Shown: positions 35,001 to 43,542 of the stretch, in pieces
How positions within the stretch are numbered: position 1 is the stretch's first letter
How the letters are laid out: each line of letters opens with the position of its first letter
DNA from: Symsagittifera roscoffensis
Taxonomy: Eukaryota > Xenacoelomorpha > Acoela > Convolutidae
Assembly (NCBI RefSeq): GCF_963678635.1
Contig: NC_087068.1
Coordinates: 17,118,027-17,182,026, forward strand
Length of the DNA: 64,000 bases
Direction of reading: 5' to 3'
Notes under the pieces: model-generated
Databases searched by the model: none
What the model saw: the letters and a program-made list of their open reading frames with translations, nothing else
Told to the model about the DNA's origin: nothing
Position numbers and translations under genes: made by a program

Positions 35001-38000
35001 AACTTTGACGAAATTGATTTAATCGATGCATGGAAAAACACCTTGAACAAAAAGATTTTTCTTGAAATGTTAATCTTTGCAACTATCCAAGGACTCGCAT
35101 TTCTGGTAAGATTTTGGGAGGTAAAACATTCAAAACTACCCCCGACCATTTTTACAAAATTATACGATTTTTAGAACCAGTGAAAATTTTTAGGTACCTG
35201 TTGTCTGGGTGTTTCTCATCCGAAAAAAATGAAGAAACTTAACAAAACTTTAGTTTTTGAAATATTGACCTGAAAATGCCATTTCTTTGTAATTGGCATT
35301 TGATACCCGATTTTTCTTTGACAAATTTTGAAACAGGGATCATTCCGGCAATCAAGACAGTATTTTACGTGACGACAGATGTAGAATATTGGTTTAACTA
35401 CACCCAGTGTTTTTCTGAAAATTTCAGGAACTCGCTTTTTTCGCGAGAATACAAAAATAACCAGACCCTGAATTGAATAGCCTGTCGACTATTCAACCTG
35501 TCTCTCCTGCCCGCTGCTGAGCTGATTGCAAGTTCCAAAATTATCAGTTTTAATTATCAGATACTTTTTCTCGACGCCAAAATCTAAAACAACCAATAAT
35601 GCAAAAAATGGAACATGAGATGGAACAAAGTGGGTGCTGTTCAGCCAAGTTTTTGGAAAATGTTTTAAAAAATGAACGCCCTAGAAGTCGAATCACGAAT
35701 GCAACTGCGAAAAAAATCTATAGGTGACACGGCTCAATTAATTCAGCAAATTGTCAATTTTCACTAATTTTTGCTCCAAATCAAAGTAGTATTCACGGGG
35801 GCATTTAACAGTGAGCTTTCCATTATTTTCTTTTCCCAAAAACTGTTCGATATGAATTGAAGGACAGTCGGAACATTCAGGGCTTCTAGTTGTAACGACT
35901 TTCGATTCGAAAGTAAGGGAATATTTGTGCTCGGGGTGGGGTTTTTTTTCTTCAGACAATTTTCGACTTTTTAACAAGCCAATTTTGCCGTAATTTTTTA
36001 TGTCGTTCGAAAAGTATTGTTGTCCTGAGCTCAAATTTGAAAAAATATTTTACCTGTGATCATTTTCGTAAAGATATGGGGGTTTAAAAATTGCAAATTT
36101 GGGATAATTAACGCGCAATACATTTCGCGCTATTAACGCGCAAGCGGAGAGTTAATCCGTCTTAGAAATCGTTCCAAATTGGTTGAAAAAAGCTTATTTG
36201 CCATAATTGATTTGTTACAAGGAGCGAAATCTATCCTTTTGTGCTTTATATGGTGTGTGGGGTGATGATTTTCATAAAAAATTTCAAATTTTAGAAAAAA
36301 AATTCTATTTTGTTTTATTACATTAAATTTTTACTGCCCCATAAACCTTAAAGGCAGTCGGAACATTTAGGGATTCGCCCTGATACGAGCAGTCTTGTTA
36401 GCATAAAAAATCACTCCAATTTTGGCGCCAGAATGTCTGCAACTGCAAATTAGACAAGACTGCTCGTATCAGGGCAAAGCCCTGAATGTTCCGACTGCCT
36501 TTTAAGGTCTATGGAGCAGTAATAACATGAAAAATTTAAATGTATAAAAGATAATTTTTTTTTTATTTTGAGATTTTTTGCGAAAACACCCCCTCAACCC
36601 CCCCCCCCGCACACGCCATATTAAGTACAAAGTGATTGATTTTGCGCCTATTAACATATCAATTATGGTATATAGGCTTCTTTGAACCAATTTGGAACAA
36701 TTTTTAAGACGGATTAAATCTCTGCTTACGCGTTAATAGCGCGAAACATTTCACGCGTTAATTGTCTCAATTTGGCCAAAATGACAAAAATGGAAAATTC
36801 TAAACCCCATAACTTTTTGAAAAATGATCAAAGGTGAAATATTGTTTCAAATAAGCTCAAAGCAACAATAGCTTTCGAATGATATTTAAAAATTCCGTCA
36901 AAAATGGTTAGTTAAAAAGTCGAAATTTGTCGAAAAAACCCACCCCGAGCACAAATATTCCGTTACTTTGGTATCGAAAGTCGGAAACAACATTTAATTG
37001 GGCGCCAAAACGTCTAAGTTGCAAAATTTTTCGCTCAAAATCTTAAAGTGTCACTTAAGATTGTAAACGATCGCCGTTTAATTTTTGAGTGCCGCACTTA
37101 ATATGTTGAAATTTGTTGAAATTTTCGGCACTGTTGAACAAAGTTTTCATTTTCGGCACTGTTGAACTAATTTATTTTACTGTTGAACTATTTTCCTCCT
37201 TTCCACCCTCACACCTGCAAATTTTTATATTTGAAGTTACTGATCACTTTGTCCGATTGTCGTGAAAGTTGACATGCAGACTAATTAGGCCATAACAAGC
37301 ATATTTGGTCTTCATTATTAACCTTGTAAAACTACTCGTTAGTCATAAAATTCATGTTTGAGTGAGGCTGGGGGGGGGGGGGGAGGCAAAAGAGCCAAAA
37401 GCTTTGCTAGTGCTCACAAAACTAATTTGGGATCTACTTAACAATCTCCACCCCTTTCAAGAAAGGGGGGAGATAGTTAAGTAGATCAAAATGATCACTT
37501 TTTCGACCAATCAGAATGCAGCAAAATTAGACTTCTCAATAGAAAGCTCAGTGCTATTTATTTAAAGGGGTGGAGATTCTAAGTAGGTACCATAGGGGGG
37601 AGATTGTTAAGTAGATCCCTAATTTGGTCAACCTTAAAAAATGGTCTCAAAATTTTCTCAAGTTTTTTTGCTATCCCCCCATGCTGCTAGTTCTTTCTCA
37701 CCTTCCGAGGGAGTCGAAGAGTATCCTTCCAGTGATGATTTCTCCATACGGCAGGAACATACGACAGAACTGGTGCACAGAGTATGTTCTGGGGAAGCCA
37801 CTCACATACAGATTCGCATCCTTGATCTGGGGTGAACTGGGCCGAGCTATCGACACCTATATGAGTGAACACCTGTGATCAAACCGAATTTTCATTCCTT
37901 CATTCCATGATAAATTTTCATTTGAAACAATTTAGGACCGTTTAAAGATTCAGTTCCCAAATTATAAAGCATGTAATTCCCCCCCCCCTTTTGGACCTTG

Positions 38001-38911
38001 TTAACCTTGTTAACCCCCGCTATACATGTATTATTTTTGACAACCATTTCTGTATAAAATATGTATTTCAAAAATGTCAACAATTAAGTGGGTTTTCATT
38101 TTCGCGCGTTCGTATTTGTATTACTCACTATTTATAAAATACCAACGTAAAAAATTTTAATTATATATATTTTCTGAAAATAGTTTTAAAAGCTATTGAA
38201 AATGTGGCCGCCAAAATTGAATTTTTGAACATCGAAATAGGGGGGGCGGGGGGAATAGTTAATAAGATCCGAGCATTCGGTTGCAGGGCAAGGGTCAGCC
38301 GAAACTTTTGAAAGCCGAAATATTTGCCCATGGATCGCCGAAAGGAAAGTTTTACATAAAGAGCACAATTTGTTTGTCTTTCCAAAATTCGGTCCAACGA
38401 AGGTAACTTCAAAAATTAAGTATGTTATGATGTGACCATTCTTTTAACTTCCTAGTGGTTCCAACATCGAACAACTAATTAGCCGAATTATTTAATTAAT
38501 TAATTAACTAACCTTGAGTTTTTTTGGTCCAACGAATTGACCGTTGAAGAATTCCACAGCCTTTCTCGCGTCTTCCGCCGATTTGAACTTGACGAACCCG
38601 TAGCAAAGTGACTGGCCAGTTATTTTATCCTGCACCACTTTGGAATTTTCCACTGGCCCCACTTGAGAGAAAAGTAGTCGCAATTCCTCTTGAGTCATGG
38701 TTGCCGGCACATAATTTATTATGAGGTTCGACTCGTCATAGTCAACCGAACTGCTTGTTGACTTCGAGGGCGAAACTTCGGGCCCGATTTGCTGAGACTT
38801 CGGCGTCGTGTTTGTATTATCGCCCTCCTTATGAAAATTCCCAGAGTTTTGCTTCGCCGGGGTTGAAAATTGGGAAGAACTCGATTTCGGTGATCTTTGA
38901 TCATCTGCCAT
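21779..38911 (-). CDS. ELAV/Hu-like RNA-binding protein gene, five coding exons
   Basis: The predicted protein is 810 residues long, encoded by exons 38513-38911, 37702-37856, 26344-26737, 25805-26041 and 21779-23026. All joins keep frame and use GT-AG sites. RRM1 (about 61-136) has RNP2 LIINYV and RNP1 LCYGFVKF, followed by VSIARPSS, as in Hu proteins. RRM2 (about 147-223) has LYVSGFPRT and RGVGFVRL. A degenerate RRM3 (about 731-806) starts LFVLLRNIP. ELAV/Hu proteins bind AU- and U-rich RNA and control splicing and mRNA stability, often in neurons; that role is inferred. The protein is far longer than usual (about 350-500) because of a hinge of some 500 residues rich in Ser, Pro, Asn and Gln. 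Introns are 656, 10964, 302 and 2778 bp. ELAV versus Sxl subgroup needs a phylogeny. Confidence 0.92.
23405..23565 (+). repeat. Tail fragment of foldback family in intron 4
   Basis: GGGACGATGATTTTCGCAAA, TTACTGCTCTATAGACC, CAGTCCGAACATTCAGGGCC and TCGCCCTGATAGGAGCAG match the tail half of a forward unit. It lies just outside the complete foldback element that starts at 23696. Confidence 0.75.
23696..24858. mobile_element. Large foldback element, copy 1 (intron 4)
   Basis: A forward arm (23696-24225) and a reverse arm (24358-24858), each about 500-530 bp, are inverted around a unique 132-bp spacer. The arm order from the outside is GTATCGAAAGTAACGGAATA, GTGCTCGGG, CACGCAA/CGCGCTATTA, GTGTGGGGCGATG, ACTGCTCCATAGACC and TACGAGCAG. 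The arm end CTGATACGAGCAGTCTTGT is preceded in most copies by a hairpin, TCAGGGC-TTC-GCCCTGA. No protein is coded. Copy 2 is at 35896-36984. Confidence 0.8.
24859..25804. other. Rest of ELAV-like intron 4
   Basis: No gene or clear repeat seen between the foldback element and exon 4. A phrase near 25380-25400 (AGGGTTACCACT) recurs inverted near 25722-25735 (AGTGGTAACCCT), perhaps the ends of a further small element. Confidence 0.4.
25805..26041 (-). CDS. ELAV-like exon 4 (hinge)
   Basis: A 237-bp exon (79 codons) bounded by TTTTAG and CAACAG|GTGAGA, phase 0 on both sides, so it could be skipped without breaking the frame. It codes a Pro/Asn-rich segment with three Cys near its start (PLCNVASCLNPNC). 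No domain is recognised. It is placed in the gene because position, strand, phase and splice sites all fit. Confidence 0.8.
26344..26737 (-). CDS. ELAV-like exon 3 (second half of RRM2, start of hinge)
   Basis: Acceptor TTTTAG at 26738-26743; the first base completes the Arg codon left open by exon 2, followed by SRGVGFVRLDT (RNP1) and NVKFANP, the conserved end of ELAV RRM2. Residues from about 224 onward are hinge: Gly/Ser-rich, with a basic KKRP cluster that could help nuclear localisation. Donor AAG|GTCAGT, phase 0. Confidence 0.92.
27070..27260 (+). repeat. Diverged foldback-family fragment
   Basis: TTGTTCCGACTTTCGGAGAAA, CTAAGCGTTTTTGAG, ATTGTTACCCTGAGCTCGAA and TTTTTTACCTGT follow the order of the outer half of a forward unit, with heavy divergence. 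Confidence 0.4.
27328..27672. repeat. Nested palindromic element
   Basis: The 39 bp at 27328-27366 (GACGACCTGTGGGACAAACC and on to GCAAAATGG) are perfectly inverted at 27634-27672. Inside, CGCTGAAACCGGG (27525-27537) and CCCGGTTTCAGCG (27553-27565) form a second perfect 13-bp stem with a 15-nt loop. GGCAGTTTTT flanks the inner stem on both sides in direct orientation. The GACGACCTGTGGGACAAA word is additionally duplicated in tandem at the left end (from 27306). It is less AT-rich than the intron around it. Confidence 0.75.
28144..28703 (+). repeat. 226-bp direct duplication
   Basis: The segment 28144-28369 is repeated at 28478-28703, apparently without differences, separated by 108 bp. Each copy contains the same 41-codon ORF (28161-28286 and 28495-28620). 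Confidence 0.9.
28495..28620 (+). CDS. Candidate signal-anchor peptide, duplicated (possible exon)
   Basis: A 41-residue frame beginning MKVFKRVSF, then a hydrophobic stretch VTILIAVLCLIW, then a hydrophilic tail, ending GAA and TAA. This is the layout of the cytosolic tail, anchor and stem start of type II Golgi membrane proteins. The end GGAGCTGCGTAATT contains a possible splice donor, so it could be a first coding exon. An identical copy is at 28161-28286. It lies in intron 2 of the ELAV-like gene on the opposite strand. No downstream exon was recognised, so it may be a captured or dead fragment. Confidence 0.3.
   Translation: MKVFKRVSFVQPVTILIAVLCLIWRSFQRDSLIQGVHKGAA
28704..29427 (+). 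pseudogene. hAT transposase remnant (DUF4371 / ZMYM-like type)
   Basis: Starting just after the duplication, a frame gives CTRYSRLTG, CHxxxxYH-like residues (HCNTNYHKDA), then IVFAGRMGLPLRGHRD, the hallmark start of DUF4371 in ZMYM/52-kDa-repressor-type hAT transposases, then NEIIGAIGDQI and FFTVIADETTDVS. The frame stops at 29250. About 50 bp later another frame has ERLTGLALMYVHSDLKID and RRLEFQR, resembling the C-terminal hATC end of the same proteins. The middle, with most of the catalytic RNase H-like fold and the insertion domain, is missing, so it is an internally deleted, non-functional copy. Confidence 0.75.
29607..29673. mobile_element. Right terminal repeat of the hAT remnant
   Basis: A G-run, CACGTGCCCCC, GGTGCCCCCTCCCCCT and AAAATCGCGCCTG end here. 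Read in reverse this is CAGGCGCGATTTTAGGGG followed by GGGCACGTGCCCCC, a common hAT terminus. The left end was not identified. Confidence 0.55.
29718..29965 (-). repeat. Diverged foldback unit (reverse orientation)
   Basis: CAATATGGAATGCCTTAATT, ATTGTCCCAAATTGACCAAA, TACAGGTGAAAATTTT and ATGATATAAAAACTTCCGTC follow the reverse-arm order. It is preceded at about 29680 by CTGAATACGCGGTTGTC, which also occurs at 16230. Confidence 0.6.
29966..31412. other. Gene-free part of ELAV-like intron 2
   Basis: AT-rich DNA with short ORFs only (for example 30857-31105), none with motifs. Confidence 0.5.
31413..31683. mobile_element. MITE with GATCATGTTAACTAT ends
   Basis: GATCATGTTAACTAT at the left is matched by ATAGTTAACATGATC at the right, next to a run of eight G. 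Inside, CGCATTCCTATTGGTTGACG and TTATTTCAAT occur twice in tandem (about 31558-31618). The word ACCTTGTTAACTAT is also duplicated. It is related to the element at 37429 by the TTAACxATC plus C/G-tract ends. Confidence 0.6.
31684..32934. other. Gene-free part of ELAV-like intron 2
   Basis: Nothing recognisable; short minus-strand ORFs between 32183 and 32704 lack motifs. Confidence 0.5.
32935..33085 (+). repeat. Tandem repeat with TTTTATTTTGGTAC core
   Basis: Four to five copies of a unit of about 35-40 bp (a T-run, then ATTTTGGTAC, then A/G-rich) stand in a row. Confidence 0.65.
33490..33606 (+). repeat. AATACAAAACAGTCC minisatellite
   Basis: Seven or so copies of CCATACAAAACAGTCC or AATACAAAACAGTCC, period 15-16 bp, are interrupted by a stretch GGAAAAAATGAAAATGAACG. 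Long low-complexity ORFs on both strands result from it. Confidence 0.8.
34320..34626. repeat. Cluster of GTTCAACAGTGCCGAA words in both orientations
   Basis: The 16-mer GTTCAACAGTGCCGAA, or close variants, and its reverse TTCGGCACTGTTGAAC occur about ten times in 300 bp, mixed in both directions (for example 34320, 34336, 34400, 34425, 34468, 34518, 34545, 34568, 34610). Two more lie at 37127-37170. Neighbouring opposite copies would form strong hairpins. Confidence 0.8.
35865..35888 (+). repeat. Truncated foldback tail
   Basis: ACAGTCGGAACATTCAGGGC then TTC is the tail of a forward unit, broken off inside the terminal hairpin and followed 8 bp later by the complete foldback element. Confidence 0.6.
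35896..36984. mobile_element. Large foldback element, copy 2 (intron 2)
   Basis: Forward arm 35896-36398 and reverse arm 36454-36984 are inverted around a 55-bp spacer that differs from the spacer of copy 1. Outer ends read CGACTTTCGATTCGAAAGTA (left) and, inverted, CCGACTTTCGATACCAAAGT (right). Inner ends read GATACGAGCAGTCTTGT and its inverse. Both copies code for no protein. The minus-strand ORF 35738-36034 is a shadow inside the arm. Confidence 0.8.
37127..37190 (+). repeat. Second GTTCAACAGTGCCGAA site
   Basis: TTTTCGGCACTGTTGAAC occurs twice within 35 bp, followed by a partial ACTGTTGAACTA. Same word as the cluster at 34320-34626. Confidence 0.8.
37429..37619. mobile_element. 191-bp MITE with 6-bp target duplication
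   Basis: GGGATCTACTTAACAATCTC at the left is perfectly inverted at the right end (GAGATTGTTAAGTAGATCCC). TAATTT flanks both sides (37423-37428 and 37620-37625). Inside, each terminus has a second, inverted partner (GGGGAGATAGTTAAGTAGATC near 37466 and GGTGGAGATTCTAAGTAGGT near 37570), so the terminal words are duplicated. It sits about 80 bp from ELAV-like exon 2, in intron 2. Confidence 0.75.
37702..37856 (-). CDS. ELAV-like exon 2 (first half of RRM2)
   Basis: It was found by reading the frame that continues exon 1: after ATATAG the exon reads VSIARPSS and then ANLYVSGFPRT, matching the ELAV RRM1-RRM2 linker and RNP2. It ends GGAAG before GTGAGA, leaving two bases of a codon. ATG-started ORFs at the same place (37624-37878 plus, 37687-37872 minus) are in wrong frames. 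The exon is 155 bp and isolated by an 11-kb intron downstream. Confidence 0.92.
38513..38911 (-). CDS. ELAV-like exon 1 (start codon, N-terminus, RRM1)
   Basis: The ATG at 38911 sits in a good context (AAAAATGG), and an in-frame TAA lies 15 nt upstream, which supports this start unless a further 5' intron exists. Residues 1-60 are a Ser/Thr/Asn-rich, disordered-looking leader. RRM1 follows, with the MTQEELR helix and DKITGQSL loop typical of Hu proteins. The exon ends CTCAAG before the donor GTTAGT, in phase 0. Confidence 0.93.
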
Positions 38912-41412
38912 TTTTGAATTCGTTTAAGGGTTTTAGAGCAAAGTTAGCGTGTTTATATTTGCATTAAGTCGGGGCAATTTGGACTGAGAAAATGCACTTT
39001 TCACGTCAATAACAATAACTGCGGTCAATTATAACATCGACTGGCGCAGCAAAAACAAACCTTTTTCGACAGTTAAATTTTGTAAACTGGTGGTTCGCAA
39101 ATTGAAATTTGAGGTTGCGAAGGTTTTAAACATGGGCGCGAAAAGAGCAACAGGACTAAATTGAGAAAGACTCAAATTTTGATCGCTGCTGCAAATTGAA
39201 TTGGAAAGCCAATGAAATAAATGAGAAACTCTTGCGTATTGTCTTTGTCGTCTCTCAAGTTATTTCGTAGTGTTTCGTGGCTTCTTAATTAATTTAGAAT
39301 AAAAAACTTCTAAAAACTAATTGAATCTTATTTGTAAAAATTTACAAGGAAATTTCAATTAGTTTTTAGAGGCTTTTGTAAAATTAGGATATTTAAACTG
39401 TTGTTTTTCTTTGATTTGTTTTCAGATTTACTGCTTGAGATCGATCTTAAGTGGATCAAAGCGGCAGAATTTTAAAATTTCAAAGACCAGAATTTGAAAG
39501 ATCAATATTTTCTGACCAGTGTGGCGTGTTCAGGAACAAGAGAGGGAATGGGGATCGATTTCGATTACGGAGGTGGATTGGCTTTGGGGCCCGAAATTTG
39601 GTTCAACGCCTGTTTTGAGAAAAAATGCGCGAGCTTATTAACTACCCCCTCCCGCTAATGGTACCTTGCAAAACCTTGAAGCAACCCCCCCCCCCCCCCC
39701 CGCCCCACATTGGGAAAGAATTGAACAGTTAGGCTTAGGCATATACGAATTTAGGATCTACTAAACAATCCATTTCAAGCAGAAAAAATTATTAGCCGAA
39801 ACAATAAAAAAAATTGAACTTTTGTTTTGTCAAGCCATTTTTTAAAAGTTTTTCTTGTCTGGGCTAAGTTTCACAAGTAACTCAAAATTAATTTGATTAT
39901 TTTACAAAGTTCCGTCTTTTCGGAAGTTTTGGCTAATATTTTTATCTGCTGGATCGGAATGCCTGACCGTCTAACTTGAATTTGATTGGCTAAAATTACC
40001 CAATCAAATTCGATCGCATAATTTCGAGCTTACGATGTAGAAAAATTAATTTTGGGCCGTTTAGTGCATAAGACCCAAAATAATATATATTTTATACAGA
40101 AATGCTTGTGAGGGGAATTTACGATAGGGGGGGGGGGAGGGGGGTAGAATTGTACGGTTGATCTCTAACGTCAAAGAAATTTCCAATTTAAACAAGCTAT
40201 TGATGTAATTCAGATTTCAACTGTAAGTATCTTAGGCGCGGAGATGGATCAATGGTACGGTGGTTGATCCTCAATTCAGCCTCCCAGTTTACAAAATAAT
40301 TGTTGTTAGTTATGTTATTATGGATGATTCAAAGTCTTCACAAAGGAAAAGCTTGACTCAGAACAAAACATCCGAACTTTCCTAATACTCCAAATTGTCA
40401 ATCATCTAGCTTTTTTCGGCGCTGAGGGGAACAAAACAAACATATCAGCAAGAAAGACTGGGTCGAGAGAGACAAAACAAAAACAAAGGCGGGGATTAGT
40501 TTGAGCTTTACATTCCTTAGCAAGCGAGTCAAATTTGACCAATCAGAATTGTTCACGCCTAAATCGCTTTTTTGAAGGAAATACATTCAGTTGATCAACG
40601 TTACAAACGGCCGAACAAAAACATACATTCTGCAATCTTCGTTCAGGAAGGATCAATTGTTTCGAGTTTGTTATTGGCTGAGATTTGTTTAGTCTTTTTT
40701 TTGAAGTTAAAAAAGCTATAAAAGAAGCCAATACTTCGAAATAATGGTTATAGAGGATTTTCGCAACAATTTTCGAGCAAAAGTTTTAGCTTGAACTCCT
40801 TCTGCTTGAAAAACTGTCTGCCCAATGTCCAGTCCAAAACCTTTTTGTCACCTCATCTGCCATAAGGAAAATTGACGAGTCGTACTATCAGGTGATTGGC
40901 AAATTAGACGGCAACCGTTAAGGCGACAACCGTTTTTGATGGGACGTTAGGACAACGCCACATGCAGTTGTTTACATAGAATTTCTAAGAAATTTGAACC
41001 CCTTAAACTTGAATTGCTCATTTTACATGTATAAAAGGTTATTTAACGTCTTAATGTCTTGTCACCTTAATATCATGTCGTGTTATATACCTACGTACCA
41101 TATAATAATTCAGAGGCGGATTGAGGGGGAGAGGTATTCTTAATTATTCCGCCCAAAAATCAATACTTCAACACCTTGAACTGAACTATATGGTACCTTG
41201 AACTATGCTAACTTGAAACGAACCCCCATTTGAGAAAGAATTAAACAGTTAAGTATATACAGTTTGGACCAACCGTTTTATTTGTTCCCCAGCACGATTT
41301 AGGGGGGGGGACAAAATACCTGTTTTTCAGAAATTGACTTCAAGGATAAAATCAATTCGAGGACATTCTATTGTAGGTTACTTCGGGGGGGGGGGGTACA
41401 TAGTACTGTAAG
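38912..41412. other. 5' flank of the ELAV-like gene; gene-free
   Basis: The promoter and 5' UTR of the ELAV-like gene should lie in the first part, but I see no TATA box or other site that I could defend. Further out are MITE-like pieces with C/G tracts (39650-39710 and 40120-40165) and a repetitive patch GACGGCAACCGTTAAGGCGA near 40910. Short ORFs lack motifs. Confidence 0.45.
39307..39372. repeat. Hairpin upstream of the ELAV-like gene
   Basis: CTTCTAAAAACTAATTGAA (39307-39325) pairs with TTCAATTAGTTTTTAGAGG (39354-39372), with one mismatched base pair near the end. The loop contains the palindrome TTGTAAAAATTTACAA. It lies about 400 bp upstream of the start codon. Confidence 0.6.
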
Positions 41413-41845
41413 CACCAGCGGATTTCGAGGGGGGGGGGGGGGGGGCGTGCGGACGCCCCTTCTTCAGGAATTCAACTCCCTGCTGACCCAAAAGGTCCCC
41501 CGTTTGTACTATTTTAAGATATTCATTTTTTGGCAGACTGACCCTAAAATTGTTCGAAAGGCGCGTTAGGCGCCAAAATTTACTAATTTTGAGGAGGATC
41601 GCGCGCCAAAAAAGCGCAATTTTCTAGTCCACATTTTCCAAAAATTTCCCAAAAACGTCTTGTTTGGCCTGTTTTTTTTCTCCAAAATTTGCCAGCGGTG
41701 CAGAAAACTTAATCGAAATGGGTCTTCTTAATGATTTGGGAGAGCTCAGAAAACCAATTTGATCGGCCTAAAACTAAGGAAGGTCGACAAAAGTATCGAT
41801 TTTTTGAAAACCCGCCCCCTCGAGAAAATCCTGGATCCGCACGTG
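41413..41845 (+). mobile_element. hAT-type MITE, copy with 8-bp target duplication
   Basis: It starts CACCAGCGGATTTCG followed by a run of G and ends CTGGATCCGCACGTG, a decayed inverted repeat of the CAGGGGCGGATxxAGG type. Flanks are ACTGTAAG (41405-41412) and ACTGTTAG (41846-41853), an 8-bp duplication with one change, as expected for hAT elements. The interior has GACCCTAAAATTGTTCGAA, GGCGCGTTAGGCGCC and GCGCGCCAAAAAAGCGC. Non-coding, 433 bp. Confidence 0.8.
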
Positions 41846-43103
41846 ACTGTTAGCTACTAGTTTATTTGTTTGGTCCTTCAAAAATGCTGTATCCCTAATT
41901 GACCCATTTTGTCAGATAATCTGCATATGTGGGTTACTTCTCACAGAAACCTTCTAAGTTTTACTTCTCACAGAACTTTTTGTGGGTTCTTTTTCACAGA
42001 ACCCTTCTTAATAATAAATCAGCCGTTAGTCTATTGAATACAAATGCGGTTAACAACTCCAAGGCGTAATTTCAAATCCCATCCTGACTCTTGTTTTTAG
42101 GAAATGGGCGGTGTTCCGCTAGAACTGACGCAAGTAAATTGAGTTGAAAATGGTTCTCAAACTTGGGAAAAAACCGTTGTACGTTGTGAAAAGTCAATTG
42201 ACTTCCTCGAAGGTCACGTTTTTTGTCCTTATTACCCAAAACAGCTAACATACCAATAAACTTGTTGATTGTGATAAATTTCTACTTAGAAATTGTTAAC
42301 GTTGCCAATTTTATTAATAAAAAAGCAATCATAAAAATCAAAAAGCCAATTAAAAAGAATAAATAAAGTCGGGTAAAAATTTCAAATTGGTTCTACCGGA
42401 AAATTTTTTTACGCAATCAGAGTTTATGAAAAAACCTAATCGATTCTAGATTTTTAGGGAGACTCACCACAAATCTGGGGAGCGAATGAATATTTATTAT
42501 TTAAGCTTGGATCGTTTTTCAAAATGTCTCTCGGTACAAGTGACAACAAGGAGGAGTGCTAGCGTAATTCAGGAGTCTCAGGAAAACGACATTGCACTTC
42601 ATGCTATTCCTCGCCCTTTTGATAAGGACGGACCAAGGGTCAGGATTTGTAGCAAAATCGATTAAAAACTTTTGTACTAAACATTCAGTTGATTTTTGCA
42701 CCTATGGGAAACTATAGGGCGATGGGTTTATTTGAAAAGTGCATCTGCGTATTGCGCGAATGGTTGATTGCATGTTCATTCCAGAAACCATGACCTTCCT
42801 GTAGGGTGCCAGTGACTGAAAAAATGTTTAATATTCGAACAACAACACACAGTGGGTTTGCCGTTTGAGGCTCATTTTGAGCGAAAACTGAAAACAGTGT
42901 AGCACACAGTTTTTCGATCCGCTTCAACTAATAAATTATCTTGGAAAAAAATCCATTTGCTTTAGTTGAAACAAGAAGATGTTTTCGGCCAAGATCATGC
43001 AAGACTATACTTTACAGGACGATGAATCAACGATGGGATCTTTCGAGAGGATCGATCATCCGCTGTAACCTAAGGCCAACGGAACCCCAGCAACGCTGAG
43101 GTT
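41846..43103. other. Gene-free stretch between two hAT-type MITEs
   Basis: Contains three copies of ACTTCTCACAGAA-like words at 41937-42003. Two minus-strand ORFs (42519-42701 and 42712-42927) show no recognised domain and no splice partners that I could find. Confidence 0.45.
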
Positions 43104-43534
43104 CAGGGGCGGATTTAGGGGGGGGGGCGGGGGGGCGAACGCCCCTTCCTCAGGGATTTGACCCCCTGCCGACCCTTTGATACTTTTTCAGAAATCCATT
43201 TTTGGCCGACCGACCCTAAAATTTTTCTAAAGGCGCCTTTGGCGCCAATAAATGCTATTTTTGAGGGGGAGCGCGCGCCAAAAAAACGCATTTTTTTTGT
43301 CAAAATTTTTCAAAAAGTGCCCAAAAACGGCTTTTTTTCAAATAAAATTGCCTGCGGCGCAGAAATCAAGGTCAATTTCATCGACCTAAAAAAAAAAAAA
43401 AAAGGTCGTCAAAATTTCAATTTTTTTAGGTCAATTTCATCGACCTAAAAAAAAAAAAAAAAAAGGTCGTCAAAATTTTGGAAAATTTTTTGAAAATCCG
43501 CCCCCCCCTCGAGAAAATCCTAGATCCGCCCCTG
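43104..43534 (+). mobile_element. hAT-type MITE with perfect 8-bp target duplication
   Basis: Begins CAGGGGCGGATTTAGGG and ends CCTAGATCCGCCCCTG. CTGAGGTT stands on both sides (43096-43103 and 43535-43542). The interior has GACCCTAAAATTTTTCTAAA, GGCGCCTTTGGCGCC, GCGCGCGCC and AAAAACGGC. GGTCAATTTCATCGACCT, itself palindromic at its ends, occurs twice in tandem around A-runs (43372-43466). Length 431 bp, nearly equal to the copy at 41413, so the two are full-length members of one family. Confidence 0.9.
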
Positions 43535-43542
43535 CTGAGGTT

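Noticed and set aside
42005-42090. Possible tRNA or tRNA-derived SINE (TTTCAAATCCC as a B box)
   Set aside because: No convincing acceptor or D-stem and A box; could not fold a cloverleaf.
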